Shown here: in pieces, positions 36,381 to 47,724 of the stretch
Layout: the number at the start of each line of letters is the position of its first letter
How positions within the stretch are numbered: position 1 is the first letter of the stretch
NCBI GenBank assembly: GCA_964023205.1
Contig: OZ026837.1
Coordinates: 14,175,479-14,239,478, forward strand
Direction: 5' to 3'
DNA from: Lutraria lutraria
Lineage: Eukaryota; Mollusca; Bivalvia; Venerida; Mactridae
Length of the DNA: 64,000 nucleotides
Notes under the pieces: model-generated
What the model saw: only the letters and a program-made list of their open reading frames with translations
Told to the model about the DNA's origin: nothing
The model's database searches: none
Position numbers and translations under genes: made by a program

Positions 36381-36949
36381 TTTCTGTTAAAAGCACGTAA
36401 CTGTTGCAACTCCTTGCATAAAGAGCTATCTCCGGTCCAAATTTTGTCATTGTAGATCCTCGACCCTTTTGGCTTGGAGCTACGGCTCAAAGCCTATGTA
36501 TTGTTTTCGGTTATGTTTGTTCCCTAGATGCTGGTAGATGCAATACGAAAGCTGGGTACAAGTGCACAAAAATGTTAACAGTCCGGCGATTGGTTGAGAG
36601 CTATATGTTAACAGTCCGGTGATTGGTTTACGGTAACTGTGTGAATCGGTATCACGTGACTTGAGTGTACCAACATTGTATGCTTTATTATTATATGTTT
36701 CGTCAATGTGTTTGTTTGATGTTAGATTGTAAAGAACTCCGAGGCAATATCTTCTATTTATGCATTCTAGTATTTTAGTGGTGTCCTGCTAGCTCCCCCA
36801 GTTTTTGTATGTGTCTTTGACGATGATAGGTATACGCATTACATTGCAGTTCATCGTCAAACCACTTGTTCTTTAAAAGCTTACAGGTAAACGGTTCAAA
36901 CTGAGTCGCGTTCATTTTCCTATTTAACGCACCTGTTTCTGCCCTTGAA

Positions 36950-37560
36950 ATGACCTAAATTAAAATTCAAATACAAGGGCAGATAACTCAAAAACGAGAT
37001 CAGTTACCCCCTTTTTTCGCTTAAAATGTTTCTGTTATCATATGCTACGATTATACAAAGTTTAAAGAAATCATTGATCAGTTTTATTTTTTTCTATATG
37101 TCTATGCGAAAAATGTAGCGAACTACCGAAAACGTCTTTAATTATATTTGAAGACATAGAGAAAAAGTGGCCAATAGGTTAAAAAAACTAGCCAAGAATG
37201 TATGGTTTAATTACATCAGAGGAAAAAGTGGCCAAGGGGGTAAGAATAGCTAAGGTTTAATTTTATCCGAAGACAAGGGGAAAAGTGGCCAAGACTATAT
37301 GATTTAATTATATTTGAAGACAAAGAGAAAAAGCGGCCATGATGGTAATAACTAGCCAAGGATGTATGGTTTAATTATATCTGAAGCCAAGGGGAAAAGT
37401 GGCCAAGATGTTAAAAACTCGCCAAGAATCAAAATGCAATACCAATATTACAAGGGGGGGGGGGGGGATGGCTTAGGGGAGAAATGACATTGGCCATTTT
37501 TTCCCGTTGGGGGAATGAGGACCCTAGGCCAATCTTTCCCCGGATGAAAAACTGACCAGG
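36950..37560. repeat. ~65-70-bp degenerate tandem repeat and poly-G element
   Basis: From about 37135 to 37430 a degenerate unit containing 'aaaaagtggccaa', 'actagccaag' and 'atgtatggtttaattatat' repeats four to five times. It is followed at 37453 by a run of about 14 G and a G-rich 'cttaggggagaaatgacat' segment to about 37560. At 36958-36995 the word 'caagggcagataactc' is shared with the dispersed element at 57970-58265. Confidence 0.6.
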
Positions 37561-38880
37561 GGTTGGGGAATCGACTGCTATGTACAGGTATGTAGCTGAC
37601 ATGAAAAAAGAAACAGCAAAATTAAAATCATGGTAATTAAGATGGATACAAACTTGTTAAGAAGTTTTAGCAAGAGTAAATAAAATCTACGGTTTGTTTT
37701 AATATTGCGCAAAATCTTTTACATGATTTCGAAATTACTATAGTTCAGTAGTGAAATACAATGTAGCAATACTATGTGTAAAGCACAATATCAATAAACA
37801 CATTTTGTCTGCAAGTATTCACCATGAATGCATATTTGTATAGTTTTGCCTATTTAACTGAACAATACTGGTATATGACAAACAATGCAAAGTACATGTA
37901 ATACAAAATAAGGAGTTGTAAAAAATGCAAGTACATGTTTTATTGTCAGACTAGAAAGCATGAAAGATGAGAAAAGAAAACCATTATAGTTTTGATGATG
38001 ACAAAACTATAATGTATTTAATTGCAAATTGTGCTTTAATAGTTTTTGTAAGACATAAGTATTCATTAATTTTAAAAAACAAATCTTATGTCATATACAA
38101 TTTACAAAAAAAGGATCAACATTTTTTAAGTAAAATGAATCTGAAAACTAAATAATCTATTCTTGCATTATAATTATTTAAATCCTATTATCAAGTATAG
38201 TCACTTACATAGCAATGCAAATTCCTCTTTATGTATGTTGTCAGTGTTTTTCCTCTTTATCTATATAGTCAGTTAATTCATCCGTAGTTTGGTCCGTGCC
38301 GAAAGAAAGTCTGACTGTTGACCGAAAGGATTATGAAATATCAAATCCGTGTCCATTGACGAAATTTGCATGGCTAGGATTCAAATTAAATGCGTCAGTG
38401 TTATTAGGAACATAATAAAGAAAATCGACATGTTGTTTTCGTTGATTCATATCCAAAAAAAATAGACTGTGGATCGAAAGGATTATAAAATATCAAATCC
38501 GAGTCCATTGACCAAAAAAAAAACGTAAAGCATTTACCTTCCAAATTTCTCAGGGACGCCTTTTCGGTGTCCCCATCCCAACTACGGAGCAAAGAACTGT
38601 GTCTAGAAAATCATAGGAAACGGGAATGGGGTGTATCGGCGTTTTATAAACGCGTTCAAGCCAATTCTATTTTTCAAAATTCCCTTTTCAACCAGGTAAA
38701 TTACCAAATGAGAAAAAAGACGAAGATGAATATCATAGGTCACGACAGTCTACGAGTACGACATGTTCCACGTGGTATTTGATAAGCGCATTCGGCACGG
38801 TGGCATACTCAACATGCTGTCAGCGATCATCCTGGCCTTAGATCACAGTCATACATCGAGCTATTGTATTAACCATTAAC
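37561..38880. other. Intergenic, nothing recognised
   Basis: AT-rich. Two short matching blocks with 'gaccgaaaggattatgaaat' and 'gatcgaaaggattataaaat' (about 38318 and 38473, followed by 'tcaaatccg.gtccattgac') show a local duplication of about 155 bp spacing. No gene is supported. Confidence 0.35.
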
Positions 38881-38882
38881 GA

Positions 38883-39435
38883 ACACCTTTTATCAATCAT
38901 TAACTGTGATTAGTACGAACACCTTTTATCGATTATTAACTAATACGAACACCTTTTATCAATCATTAACTATTATTAACACATTTTATCAATCATTAAT
39001 TAGTACGAACACCTTTTATCGATTATTAACTAGTACGAACACCTTTTATCAATCATTAACTAGTACGAACACATTTTATCAATCATTAACTAGTACGAAC
39101 ACCTTTTATCAATCATTAACTAGTACGAACACCTTTTATCAATCATTAACTAGTACGAACACCTTTTATCAATCATTAACTAGTACGAACACATTTTATC
39201 AATCATTAACTAGTACGAACACATTTTATCAATCATTAACTAGTACGAACACCTTTTATCGATCATTAACTAGTAAACTAGTACGAACACCTTTTATCAA
39301 TCATTAACTAGTTCGAACACCTTTTATCGATTATTAACTAGTACAAACACCTTTTATCAATCATTAACTAGTTCGAACACCTTTTATCAATTATTAACTG
39401 TGATTAGTACGAACACATTGCATCAATTATTAACT
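38883..39435 (+). repeat. 30-bp minisatellite, ~18 copies
   Basis: A unit starting CTAGTACGAACACCTTTTAT (30 bp, ending CAATCATTAA) is repeated about 18 times. Internal variants (ACC/ACA, CAATC/CGATT) alternate in patches. Because 30 is a multiple of three, one frame stays open for 133 codons as a repeated TSTNTFYQSL decapeptide. There is no signal peptide, splice context or neighbouring exon, so the frame is taken as a by-product of the repeat. Confidence 0.9.
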
Positions 39436-39784
39436 ACTGCAAATGACATTTAATAATCATTTACTTGTTTAAATAGTTGTTTATAAAAAAATAAGGTTTC
39501 CGTGTAATGATTATGGATTAATCACTCATAAATAATCAATTAAACATTTTCAGTGCACGAAATTTTACCAGAAACTCTTTCTTCACCGACAAAAATGCTA
39601 CATTATACATGTATGTTCGTTGTTCCCAGACCATCGATCCCTAGCAACCAAAGATTTTTAAATCATATTTAAAATGTGGATGTGATTTTGTGTAAGGTTT
39701 AGATGTTCCACTGTCTATTTTGTTAGGGGTGATGAATTTATACCGAACTGGTCTGTACTTATGAAGCAGTGCATATTCAAAATA

Positions 39785-40028
39785 CAGTTCAACCTCTCCA
39801 GGGCGGACTTCTCTCGAGCATCAACCTCTCGGCAACAACAGGATGATTTTCCCACTGCACGATTTAACTATTAATTTAACCTCTCTAGAGCAACAACCTC
39901 TCTCAACAACAAACTACAATGTACTCCAATAGAGTGTTGCCAGAACAATTGATTTTTTAAAAAGACTGAAGCTCTCAACAACAACATAATTTTGCTCCTC
40001 AATGGTGTTGCTTTGGAGAGGTTGTACC
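39785..40028 (+). mobile_element. TA-type MITE, pogo-like termini (copy 5)
   Basis: Starts CAGTTCAACCTCTCCAGGGC and ends TTTGGAGAGGTTGTACCG, with TA on both sides. At 244 bp it has one extra internal block ('tctctcaacaacaaactaca' followed by 'gaagctctcaacaacaacat'). This is an early step of the internal duplication that has run to ~17 copies in the element at 24617. Confidence 0.85.
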
Positions 40029-40256
40029 GTAATTCAATTTTGTTAGAAATTTAAACTTTTGATCACTAAAACAGTCACACATGGTAAAATTAACTTTTCA
40101 AATTAAAATATTCAAGATTCACGGTCGTGCTATTAACATATTGGGTGAATACAACAATGAGACTAAGAAAAAACTGGGTTTCATTTCAATTTTGTATATT
40201 CTTCATTCTTTATAAATAAAATATTCTGGTTAATGTTTAAAAGAATAATAAATTAT

Positions 40257-40400
40257 GTTTGTTTGTTTGATGGAGCTTTATGCCCCTTTTCAATGATCAG
40301 TCATTTGAGGCGGACAGTTCACCTAACCATCGTTCCTGTGAAGAACCAGTACTAGACTCCCATCATCCGAAAGCAACAGCCTACTTTCTCACATAAAGAA
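40257..40400 (-). mobile_element. SINE tail fragment (family A)
   Basis: Minus-strand copy of the 'gggagtctagtactggttct' / 'acgatggttaggtgaactg' / 'ggggcataaagc' tail, with a terminal 'caaacaaac'. The tRNA head is absent. It lies about 230 bases beyond the 3' end of IL-17-like gene B. Confidence 0.7.
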
Positions 40401-40617
40401 AAAAAATCAACAAATAAAATGTAATATATAATAAAATATAATACATATACGAGTACATAATTATGTCTGTCGACTAATCGATACAGAATTTGATTGTACG
40501 ATGTAACGGTTAATAAATTCAGTAACCGATAATTCGAATATAGGTATAAATAACATAAATAATATGAAAAATGTTCATGTCCATAAATTATCCAAATAAT
40601 CTTTGAACTCAACTCTG

Positions 40618-40623
40618 TTTATT
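40618..40623 (-). terminator. Candidate poly(A) signal of IL-17-like gene B
   Basis: AATAAA on the minus strand only 8 nt after the gene B stop codon. If used, the 3' UTR would be very short. Other signals further downstream cannot be excluded. Confidence 0.35.
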
Positions 40624-40631
40624 GCATTTTC

Positions 40632-41691
40632 TTACGCAGACATTTTTGTTAGAACAACATACTTTCTTCGAGCCTTTGGCAAAGCGGAAGCCACACAGGC
40701 AACAGAACGAGGCTCCCAGGCTCGCTGAAATATTTCCACTCCATGTTCTACGTCAACTTTTCTATAAACGTGTATGTATTCTATAACACTTTGGCAAATA
40801 AGATTGTCCTTTTTTCTAGAGTTAACCGGTTTCTTACACAAACATTCAGTTTCCAATATAGTTTTAGGTATTCTATTAGTGTCGGTATTCTCGACATATC
40901 TCCATGGACACTGCGAGAGGTTGTTTATGGTGTTCTCAAGCACCCGCTGGTCTTTTCCTTTCCCCTTCCGACAGATCTTCTTTGACGGGAGTAAATCTGG
41001 ATATAGACTGGTCTGTTTAATGTTTATGTATTTTGAAGGAATGTATTCGATATCGTTTAATGCCGCATACCATCCTGGACGAATACTGTACGTCATCATT
41101 CTCGTAAGGTTCATCTCGCGTCCTCTCGCCTCGAACGTGTCTTCCGTATCATCGAAACATTTCCTCGAATGCGACCCCTCAATGACGAAACAAACGACCT
41201 GAGTAAAAAACAAAAGGAACAGTGAGCAATCGCTTTCACAATTATTATTATCAGCCAGGTTCAACTAACATAGTACTGTTAAACAGGGTTTAAAATTCTA
41301 AATGCATACGAAATAGACTCGAATGAATGTGCCAATATAATTTTGAAACGGTAAAAATGTTAATTACAGATGACATCTTACTACATGTATATAATATATG
41401 AATAAATAACAGCATTTTTTAGAATATTGTAAAAATCAATTTCTTGATGCGATCAATATGCTGATGAAGTACAACCTCTCCAGAGCGGCCCTCTCTAGAG
41501 CAACAACATCCCTTCAACAACAGTATGTTTGTTTTCCATTGCATGAATTAACTATAAAATTAATCTCTCTAGAGCAACAACCTCTGAACAAAAGCAAAAT
41601 GTTGCTAGCCCCAATGGGTGTTGCTTTGAGAAGTTACTGCATGTATACTTACAATTATCGATAGTATTGCTTTACTAATCATTTCCATCAT
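40632..41691 (-). CDS. IL-17-like secreted cytokine B (2 exons)
   Basis: Exons 41653-41691 (MMEMISKAILSII) and 40632-41198 (from VVCFVIEG) join in phase 0 across a 454-bp intron (ATAATT|GTAAGT ... tttactcag|GTC) to give 201 residues. The join builds a good signal peptide, which exon 2 alone does not have. The prodomain-like stretch 24-108 is basic near 86-97. The IL-17 fold starts at C110-P-W112, with R122-I-P124, E129-T-E-C132-L-C134, C148, the Y154-I-H-V-Y-R strand and W174-E-P176. It ends A180-C181-V-A, so the final Cys of the usual C-x-C is missing, as is the Cys before the last hairpin that A and C keep. N-glycosylation sites are N43 and N106. Role: extracellular IL-17-family ligand, inferred from the fold. 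The intron carries a MITE 12 nt from the donor. Gene A is about 6.2 kb downstream, gene C about 3.2 kb upstream. Confidence 0.88.
41467..41639 (+). mobile_element. TA-type MITE (copy 6) in the intron of IL-17-like gene B
   Basis: Starts AAGTACAACCTCTCCAGAGC and ends TTTGAGAAGTTACTG. Both ends are slightly diverged and the flanking TA is not intact. It lies within the single coding intron of gene B, ending about 12 bases from the 5' splice site (GT at 41651-41652). Confidence 0.75.
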
Positions 41692-41699
41692 ATAGTTGA

Positions 41700-43920
41700 C
41701 TACAGGATTCTGTGCGTATTTACTGTTTAATATATTACAATTATTCTATTCTTCAGAATTATCGGTTAGTTTGAATGATATGAGATCGAAGCTCTGAATG
41801 CGTTTTATAGTTTTTTTTAATCGGAATTTACACCTAAATGTGTCAGAAATACAACGCTTGGTAAAAACCTAAGGTTCTCCACATCTGTATACAAGGAAGT
41901 ACATGTATAACTTATCTTAAAACACATGTTTAATTAATTGTTGATTTGTATCAAAGTTAATCTTCCTGTAATAGGATTGTTATTTAACACATGTATTATA
42001 TTGTTCCTGGTCAACATATCAATGTATAGTTGTAGATCTTTTTTAATAGGAATAATCTGTAAAAAAACATTATTTTATTTACAATTTCCGTTTGTTGCGA
42101 GGTACAAGGGGGCGCCAGGCAGATGTAAACGTCATACAATGTACCAATGATGTCACTTCAGCATTAATACTGCGATTAAGGAAATTATTTTCTGTAAAAT
42201 ATATATCGTCACAAAATTACTAATACAATAACTATTTCAGAAGAATTTTAAAAAAGAATCGCGTGTTTCCGTTATAATAAGCTTTCAAACAGCCATCTTA
42301 TCTTATAACTTTGTAATTTTTCAGCCATAGTTGTGGTGATCCCGGAATAGCAATTGAAAGCATTCCAATTTGCTTAACAAATTCATACACGCACAAAGGA
42401 ACTATGAAAAAATGAATGTAACATATCTGGTTCAAGAATATCTGAGCAAGCTCATTTTGGAACAAAAGATTGTCCGTCTAGGCGACAAATGTATGTTGCT
42501 GCACTCAAATAGTGTATTTATCCGATGACGAATGCCATTTTTATTTCATTATTATTTTATTATGTTATCATGTGGCGCACCAACTAACCCAGTAATCAGA
42601 AATGTGCATGTTTTCGCTCACAATTGCTACCTATGTACGCTATGTGAATTGCAGCAACTCTTACTAGAGCTTTTACTGTATTATTATAATGTATGGTGTG
42701 ACGAGTCTGTTTTTTGATTTGAGGTTAGACAAGAAGTTGAAAATATAAGGCCTGGTCTGTGGTGCCGTTTCCATGAACAAAACGCTTTCGTAAACGAATC
42801 AACATGTTGTTAACCCAGTACTGATCGATATAATTTACAACACAAGATACTTTGGTCCATATACGCACTATTTGAAAATAATGAATAAAACAAAGTACAA
42901 ATGTACTTAAAGTGCCCATGAAAACTGAACTTACAAAGACTAGCACTGTAAAATGGAACGGGAACTAGTTTTATAATTGCATGGATTATGTACTTTGATC
43001 CGCATCAAAATGCATGCGCGCCAAGCGAGAGACGGTTATGGACAGCTAAAAATAAATACATGTAAGAATAATTATTTACTAATTATTGATGTTTGGGATT
43101 TTTTTGAAGTTTCAGCGAATACTTTTTAAAACTCTTCTTCAGCAGGGAATAAAAAAGGGGACTGATAAAAAATCTGACGACCGCTATTTTGTTTGACGGG
43201 AGAACGGTAGCACATTTATGGAAATGTTTACCTTCTGCATGTTTTTTTCTACCGTTAATTGGTTGAGAAATATCAAATTGTCGGATTTCAAAAAAAAGTC
43301 ATTCAATGGTTAGTTGGCGTGTTATTGTAACATGTTATGTGGCTAATAAGGCGTTTTAAATTACTATTGTCTAATCTCATTGCTTCACGTAGTATCAGGT
43401 AAGGTTAAAATACTTAAACAAATTAGTGGGTATTGTTTGAATATTACAGTGTAGGGTTACTTCCGGGACTGAAAACATTATTTCCACCGTTGAATTCTTC
43501 TTGTATAAAATTTACAAAATACCCCGGCCATTTGAGAGTACGTTATTTTTGATATACCAGAAAGATAAACGTAATTAAAACTCGCAGGAGTTTTGCAACT
43601 TCGTTTCCGGCGACGGTATACTGTTTTGAGTTTGGGAAGATGGATTATTCATGACAAAATATTTTTCTCCTTCAAATTTCAATACGTAGTCACGAAAAGC
43701 AATGCTGTAAAACTTGCTGTGAAAGATGATCTTATTGGTAGGTCTAGGTAATACATGTATCTAATGAAATGAAATAACAGCTCCTGGGCGCCACTAGCAA
43801 CCAGGGTGCATCGGGTAAACATTATAAAAGGATGATATATATTTTTTTGGGAGGGGTCAATTTTGTACGGACACCGGATTCAACTTACAAGTTTTCCAGA
43901 GAGGTATAAGAATCAGTATC
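41700..43920. other. Intergenic between IL-17-like genes B and C
   Basis: AT-rich DNA, presumably including the gene B promoter just above 41691. No clear TATA box is visible, only an AT-rich 'taatatattac'. Several frames of 60-73 codons show no motif. I saw no fourth IL-17 domain (CPW or C-x-C signature) on either strand. Confidence 0.4.
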
Positions 43921-43924
43921 AATT

Positions 43925-44092
43925 TACCCCTTCACAAGGAAACAGAACATCTCGATCCACATTCGGAGGAAATTCGACATATTTTGTCTAATTCTCATGG
44001 TTGGGATATGACCTGCCGCGACCGGAAATCGAACCCGGAACGTCGTGTTACCAATCCAGTGAACTAACCACTGGACCCCGGCCATTCCAAAC
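43925..44092 (-). mobile_element. tRNA-headed SINE (family C)
   Basis: The minus strand begins GGGGTCCAGTGGTTAGTTCA (A-box) and contains GGGTTCGATTTCCGGTCGCG (B-box), both well preserved. The tRNA-like head spans 44012-44090. The distal body is less clear. It is not a tRNA gene: the anticodon arm does not fold and a body follows the T-arm. Confidence 0.75.
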
Positions 44093-44895
44093 GGAATGAA
44101 TCTATTCATCAAATTTGTGCTAATTCATAATTATGCTGACAAACTCATTTTAATGAAGCAACATCTTTTTTCGCATTATCTTTCCGCTGTGTGGAATGGC
44201 GTGAAGAGAACCAACACAACCCAAGATATTGCTGCTTTTTTAATTATTTTTTTCTTAAGGATATAAATTATGCGCTGTTTTAGGGGACGGAGGGTTTAAC
44301 CGAAAAGAAAACAATTGAACTTTCATGAATTTATTTTTATAACAATGTGTAAATAAATATATATCACGAACCATGGAAACAAGATTGAAAAACATTCTAA
44401 TGTTTAATACTGTAGTGAAAAAATGGCAAAAATATTTATGCATGGAATGAAGCTGTATTTAATACATGAATCATACAAACAATGGTAAGGATATAAAAAT
44501 TGTAAATTTATTTGATTGTTGCAATTTTGTATACACAAAACACACCATCATGCTTATTAAGTCAATTTAAATGATTTTGTTTGATCCAGAATTGTAGGAA
44601 TAACGACCATCAGTTAAAAAAGACAAATCAATTCACTCACTAAATTCTAGATGTCTATAAATATTTATCAAGGTGACTGATAGCACCTGTAATATTATTA
44701 TTAATTATCACAATAACTCTGTATTCATTAAATAAATTGTGTTTCACTTAGTTTTTCAATTTTTTATCGGTTTCCAAACAGTCAAAGAATATCCCAACAG
44801 ACTATTAAACTTGCGTACAAAAATAATCTCATATGGTAAAAGATGATGGTTTCATGACGAGATCGACTAGAAGGAGACATCGGTCCAACTTAATG
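44093..44895. other. 3' flank of IL-17-like gene C
   Basis: AT-rich. Minus-strand AATAAA words occur, for example at 44330-44335, that could end the gene C transcript; none is decisive. No other feature is seen. Confidence 0.35.
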
Positions 44896-44899
44896 TAGC

Positions 44900-45445
44900 T
44901 TAGTTTCTGACAGCACACGTGCAGCCAATCACGATTGGTTCTAGACTACGACGGTATAGAAAAACACCGGAAGTGATGTCACATGCGTACTTCCGGAGAA
45001 CCCAAACATTGTAAACAATGGGTGAACAGTAAGAGTCCCGTATTCCGTTCAAACACGCTCTGTGAGGTCGGCAGTTACATTTGGCTTCAACCAATGTCTG
45101 TGGTCTTCTGTTAGAGTCATAGTTCAGGACGTAATGCCACGGACACGTGGATGTTCTATGGAGACCATGGACGGAGGGCGAGCTGCCTCTACAAGATTTG
45201 AACTCCCCTGGCATAGAGGTATACGACACATTCATGAAATTGGCTATATCATTAGGTAAGGATTGGCGCTGAGAGGAGTAGCTTTGCAGCATGTTAAATG
45301 TCTCGTGTGTTTCCGATAGATCGTTGTTGTAGCTTAAATCAGATGGTTCCCGACATATCGGTGGTATAACCAACGCCAGTGTCATGCTTCCGCGTAATAA
45401 TATCAAAACAATCAACGATATGTCGATCATAACGGACCCAAACAT
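44900..45445 (-). CDS. IL-17-like secreted cytokine C (uninterrupted coding region)
   Basis: One 181-codon frame with its own signal peptide (hydrophobic ISLIVLILL, residues 9-17, cleavage probably near 24-28). The IL-17 domain begins C101-P-W103 and has R113-R-P115, then V119-E-A-K-C123-N-C125, C131, C140, the Y145-N-V-W-V-L-R strand, C155, L168-E-P170 and the complete terminal G174-C175-T-C177. This is the most canonical of the three genes, with the cysteines for both conserved cross-strand disulfides. N-glycosylation is possible at N72. The ATG is chosen because it directly precedes the signal peptide. No coding intron is present; a 5' UTR intron cannot be excluded. Role: secreted IL-17-family ligand acting on IL-17 receptors in innate immunity, inferred from family. 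It is the most upstream of the three same-strand paralogues. Confidence 0.92.
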   Translation of the reverse strand: MFGSVMIDISLIVLILLRGSMTLALVIPPICREPSDLSYNNDLSETHETFNMLQSYSSQRQSLPNDIANFMNVSYTSMPGEFKSCRGSSPSVHGLHRTSTCPWHYVLNYDSNRRPQTLVEAKCNCRPHRACLNGIRDSYCSPIVYNVWVLRKYACDITSGVFLYRRSLEPIVIGCTCAVRN

Positions 45446-46320
45446 TTTGTCAATGACTAGTGTTGAAATTAAATTAAAAAACGGCTTTTAATTCGTCTTC
45501 TTTTGGTGTGATTAACAGCTGTAAAACGAAAAAAATATACATTAAAGAACTATTTTCACCATTGCACGACGAAGATTGTACGATGACCAAGATGTTAAAC
45601 TATTATGAAAGGTTTTGAAGAAAGAGAATATACGTCAACCAATGAATAGTATCATGTTCCTATTGTTGATATTGATATGAATAAGTTTACTAACAAGTAA
45701 ACAAGAACCTTTGATAGATTTTTTATCATTACATTGTAATTGTTACAAAACGAAAATAAAACGTGAGTATTTTGTAACGTTTTATTACCGGCTTATTGTC
45801 TTATGTCACGTACCTGTTTTATAATTCTTCGGTATCTACTAACTGACTTTCGTGTGTTCGATCTTTGAGAATCTCTTGTCTATTTGATGTTTACATAAAA
45901 AGTGAGCGACTTTATATAACAAGGGGCGATGACCTGTACAACCAGCGAAGGTGATTTTTGAAAGTTTAGAGAAAAAAATTTTGTCTGTAAAAATGTTTTT
46001 TTAAATTTCCGTTTCGTCCTGGACAATGAAGGTAAATAACGAAAATCAAGAAGAAGAGAAAATACAAACAATGTCCCTATTGTTTATAGAGTATACAACT
46101 AGAGTCGTCAACAGAATTGTATTAGACAATTATTGCAAGTACTTCCTGCGCTGATCATATACGTATGTAATGTACAGTCATGTCGGTAAGTAAGATTTAC
46201 AGTGCTGATAAGCCAATCAATGTGAAAGTCGCCAATTAGGGAACTGTTTGCACTGTCAGATGTTTGTTACAGATAAACCAGTGAAAAGTCTCGTTTAAAA
46301 CTTCGCTTATTTGTTTTTCA
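45446..46320. other. 5' flank of IL-17-like gene C
   Basis: AT-rich DNA that should contain the gene C promoter. No TATA box or clear NF-kB-type site stands out by eye. A 63-codon frame at 45880-46071 is unrecognised. Confidence 0.3.
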
Positions 46321-46324
46321 GTGG

Positions 46325-46540
46325 GTGGGATAAACGATAGCCCACCTAACCAGTTTCCGGACTACACGTATATTCTAACCAGTATTAACTTACCCTTTCA
46401 CAGACGCCTTCTCCACATATGGAGGGAAATTGACAATTTTTCATAGCACGGTATGACCTGTCGAAACCGGGATTCAGGCATGGATAGACGGGCTGTAAGT
46501 CCAGCGCACTAACCACTGGACCACAGCTGGGGCCTTAAAA
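46325..46540 (-). mobile_element. tRNA-headed SINE (family C)
   Basis: The minus-strand head contains GTCCAGTGGTTAGTGCGCTG (A-box), and the complement of 'gaaaccgggattcaggcatg' replaces the B-box. The body includes 'accagtattaacttaccctt' and 'cttctccacatatggaggga'. Related words recur inside the 13-20 kb tandem array (accagtaataacttat, cttcctcacata), so part of that array derives from this SINE type. Confidence 0.75.
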
Positions 46541-47720
46541 CTTCTCTATTACATAATTTCCGACAAAAAACGCATTTCGTGACGTAGCAAGGTTTTCGAG
46601 CAGTGCTAACAGATGCAATTTCTTTGTATGGACTGTTAAAACTATATAAAAACCCGGTAAACTACATGTAATAGCAAAGACGTTTACTTAATATCTATAA
46701 TATAAGGGGCAATCCAAAAGTTAGAGATCAATGTTTTTGTCATAAACAATTTTTGTTATTAATACAAGAAAATTTTAGTTTAGTATGAACTGGAGTACAT
46801 TCCATACAGACAAAATTAAAAATAGGACAGATATATACAATGTATTGATATGCAGTCCCGGCCTCCTATGTAACTGTGGCCCTTCCTGATATGTAACATA
46901 TTTCTTGTCAAGTATTTCAAATAATTTCATTTTAAAATGAAGTTTGATTATTTCAAAATGTCAAAGTAGTCAATAACATGATGTACATAATAATATTAAA
47001 TATTCTGTGAAATTTTCATCATCGTCAATGATAACCGTGACAATAATTATCATCATCAGCGAGCGTACGTGTATACATAGGCCTACACTAACGTCAAGTT
47101 CATCATTCATTGTCAAATTAATGGTATCATCAACAATAATAACATCACAACCAATAGTGTCACCATAAGCTCTCTCATTAGCCCAGACAACCGTGTTTTC
47201 GGATACCCAGCTGACGCAAGTTTTAACACATGCAAATATTTGTGCCTCCAATTGTATGAAAGAAAAGTTAAGAAACAATGAGCTGCGTTCAATAAACGCA
47301 CATGACCCTAATGGCATGCTTTATGATACGAGTTTGAATCTAAACGCGGTCCAACCAAAAATATATAACAACCAACGTCATACAGGTAAGCAGTATTGGT
47401 GCTAGACAAAACGAGCCCATTTAAAAGCATTACACGTCCTAATCTGACCAGGGTCAAACTTCGATGTTGGGTATGAGGTGGACTGAGAATGGTCAAAGGA
47501 AACAAGATCGAGTGATATGGGTGCAGGAGGAATATTCCACACGCGGGAGCATAATTAAGAGAAGTTTTGTGACCTGCCTACTGTACATGTATTCTTTTGG
47601 CCAAGTAAACGGCTATTTCTTTCGTGCCCTATCAACGACCATAACACCATCATTATAAGTAGAAAATGAATTCAACCAAGAAGTGTTTGTGAAACACGGA
47701 AGCTCCCTACAGTCCAGCTG
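46541..47720. other. Intergenic, nothing certain
   Basis: Contains a short ATC/ATT-rich microsatellite (about 47015-47150). Several overlapping frames (46970-47317 and neighbours) show no recognisable motif. Confidence 0.35.
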
Positions 47721-47724
47721 GATA

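Noticed and set aside
38906..39307. 133-codon TSTNTFYQSL repeat protein
   Set aside because: It is generated by a 30-bp minisatellite, and there are no signal, splice sites or gene neighbours.
40743..41202. Plus-strand frames of 80 and 142 codons opposite IL-17-like gene B
   Set aside because: Antisense shadows of the gene B coding exon with no motifs of their own.
43925..44092. Possible tRNA genes (also 31090, 46440, 50280, 53340 and 55860)
   Set aside because: A- and B-boxes are present but anticodon arms and acceptor stems do not pair, and each is fused to a repeated body. They are SINE heads.
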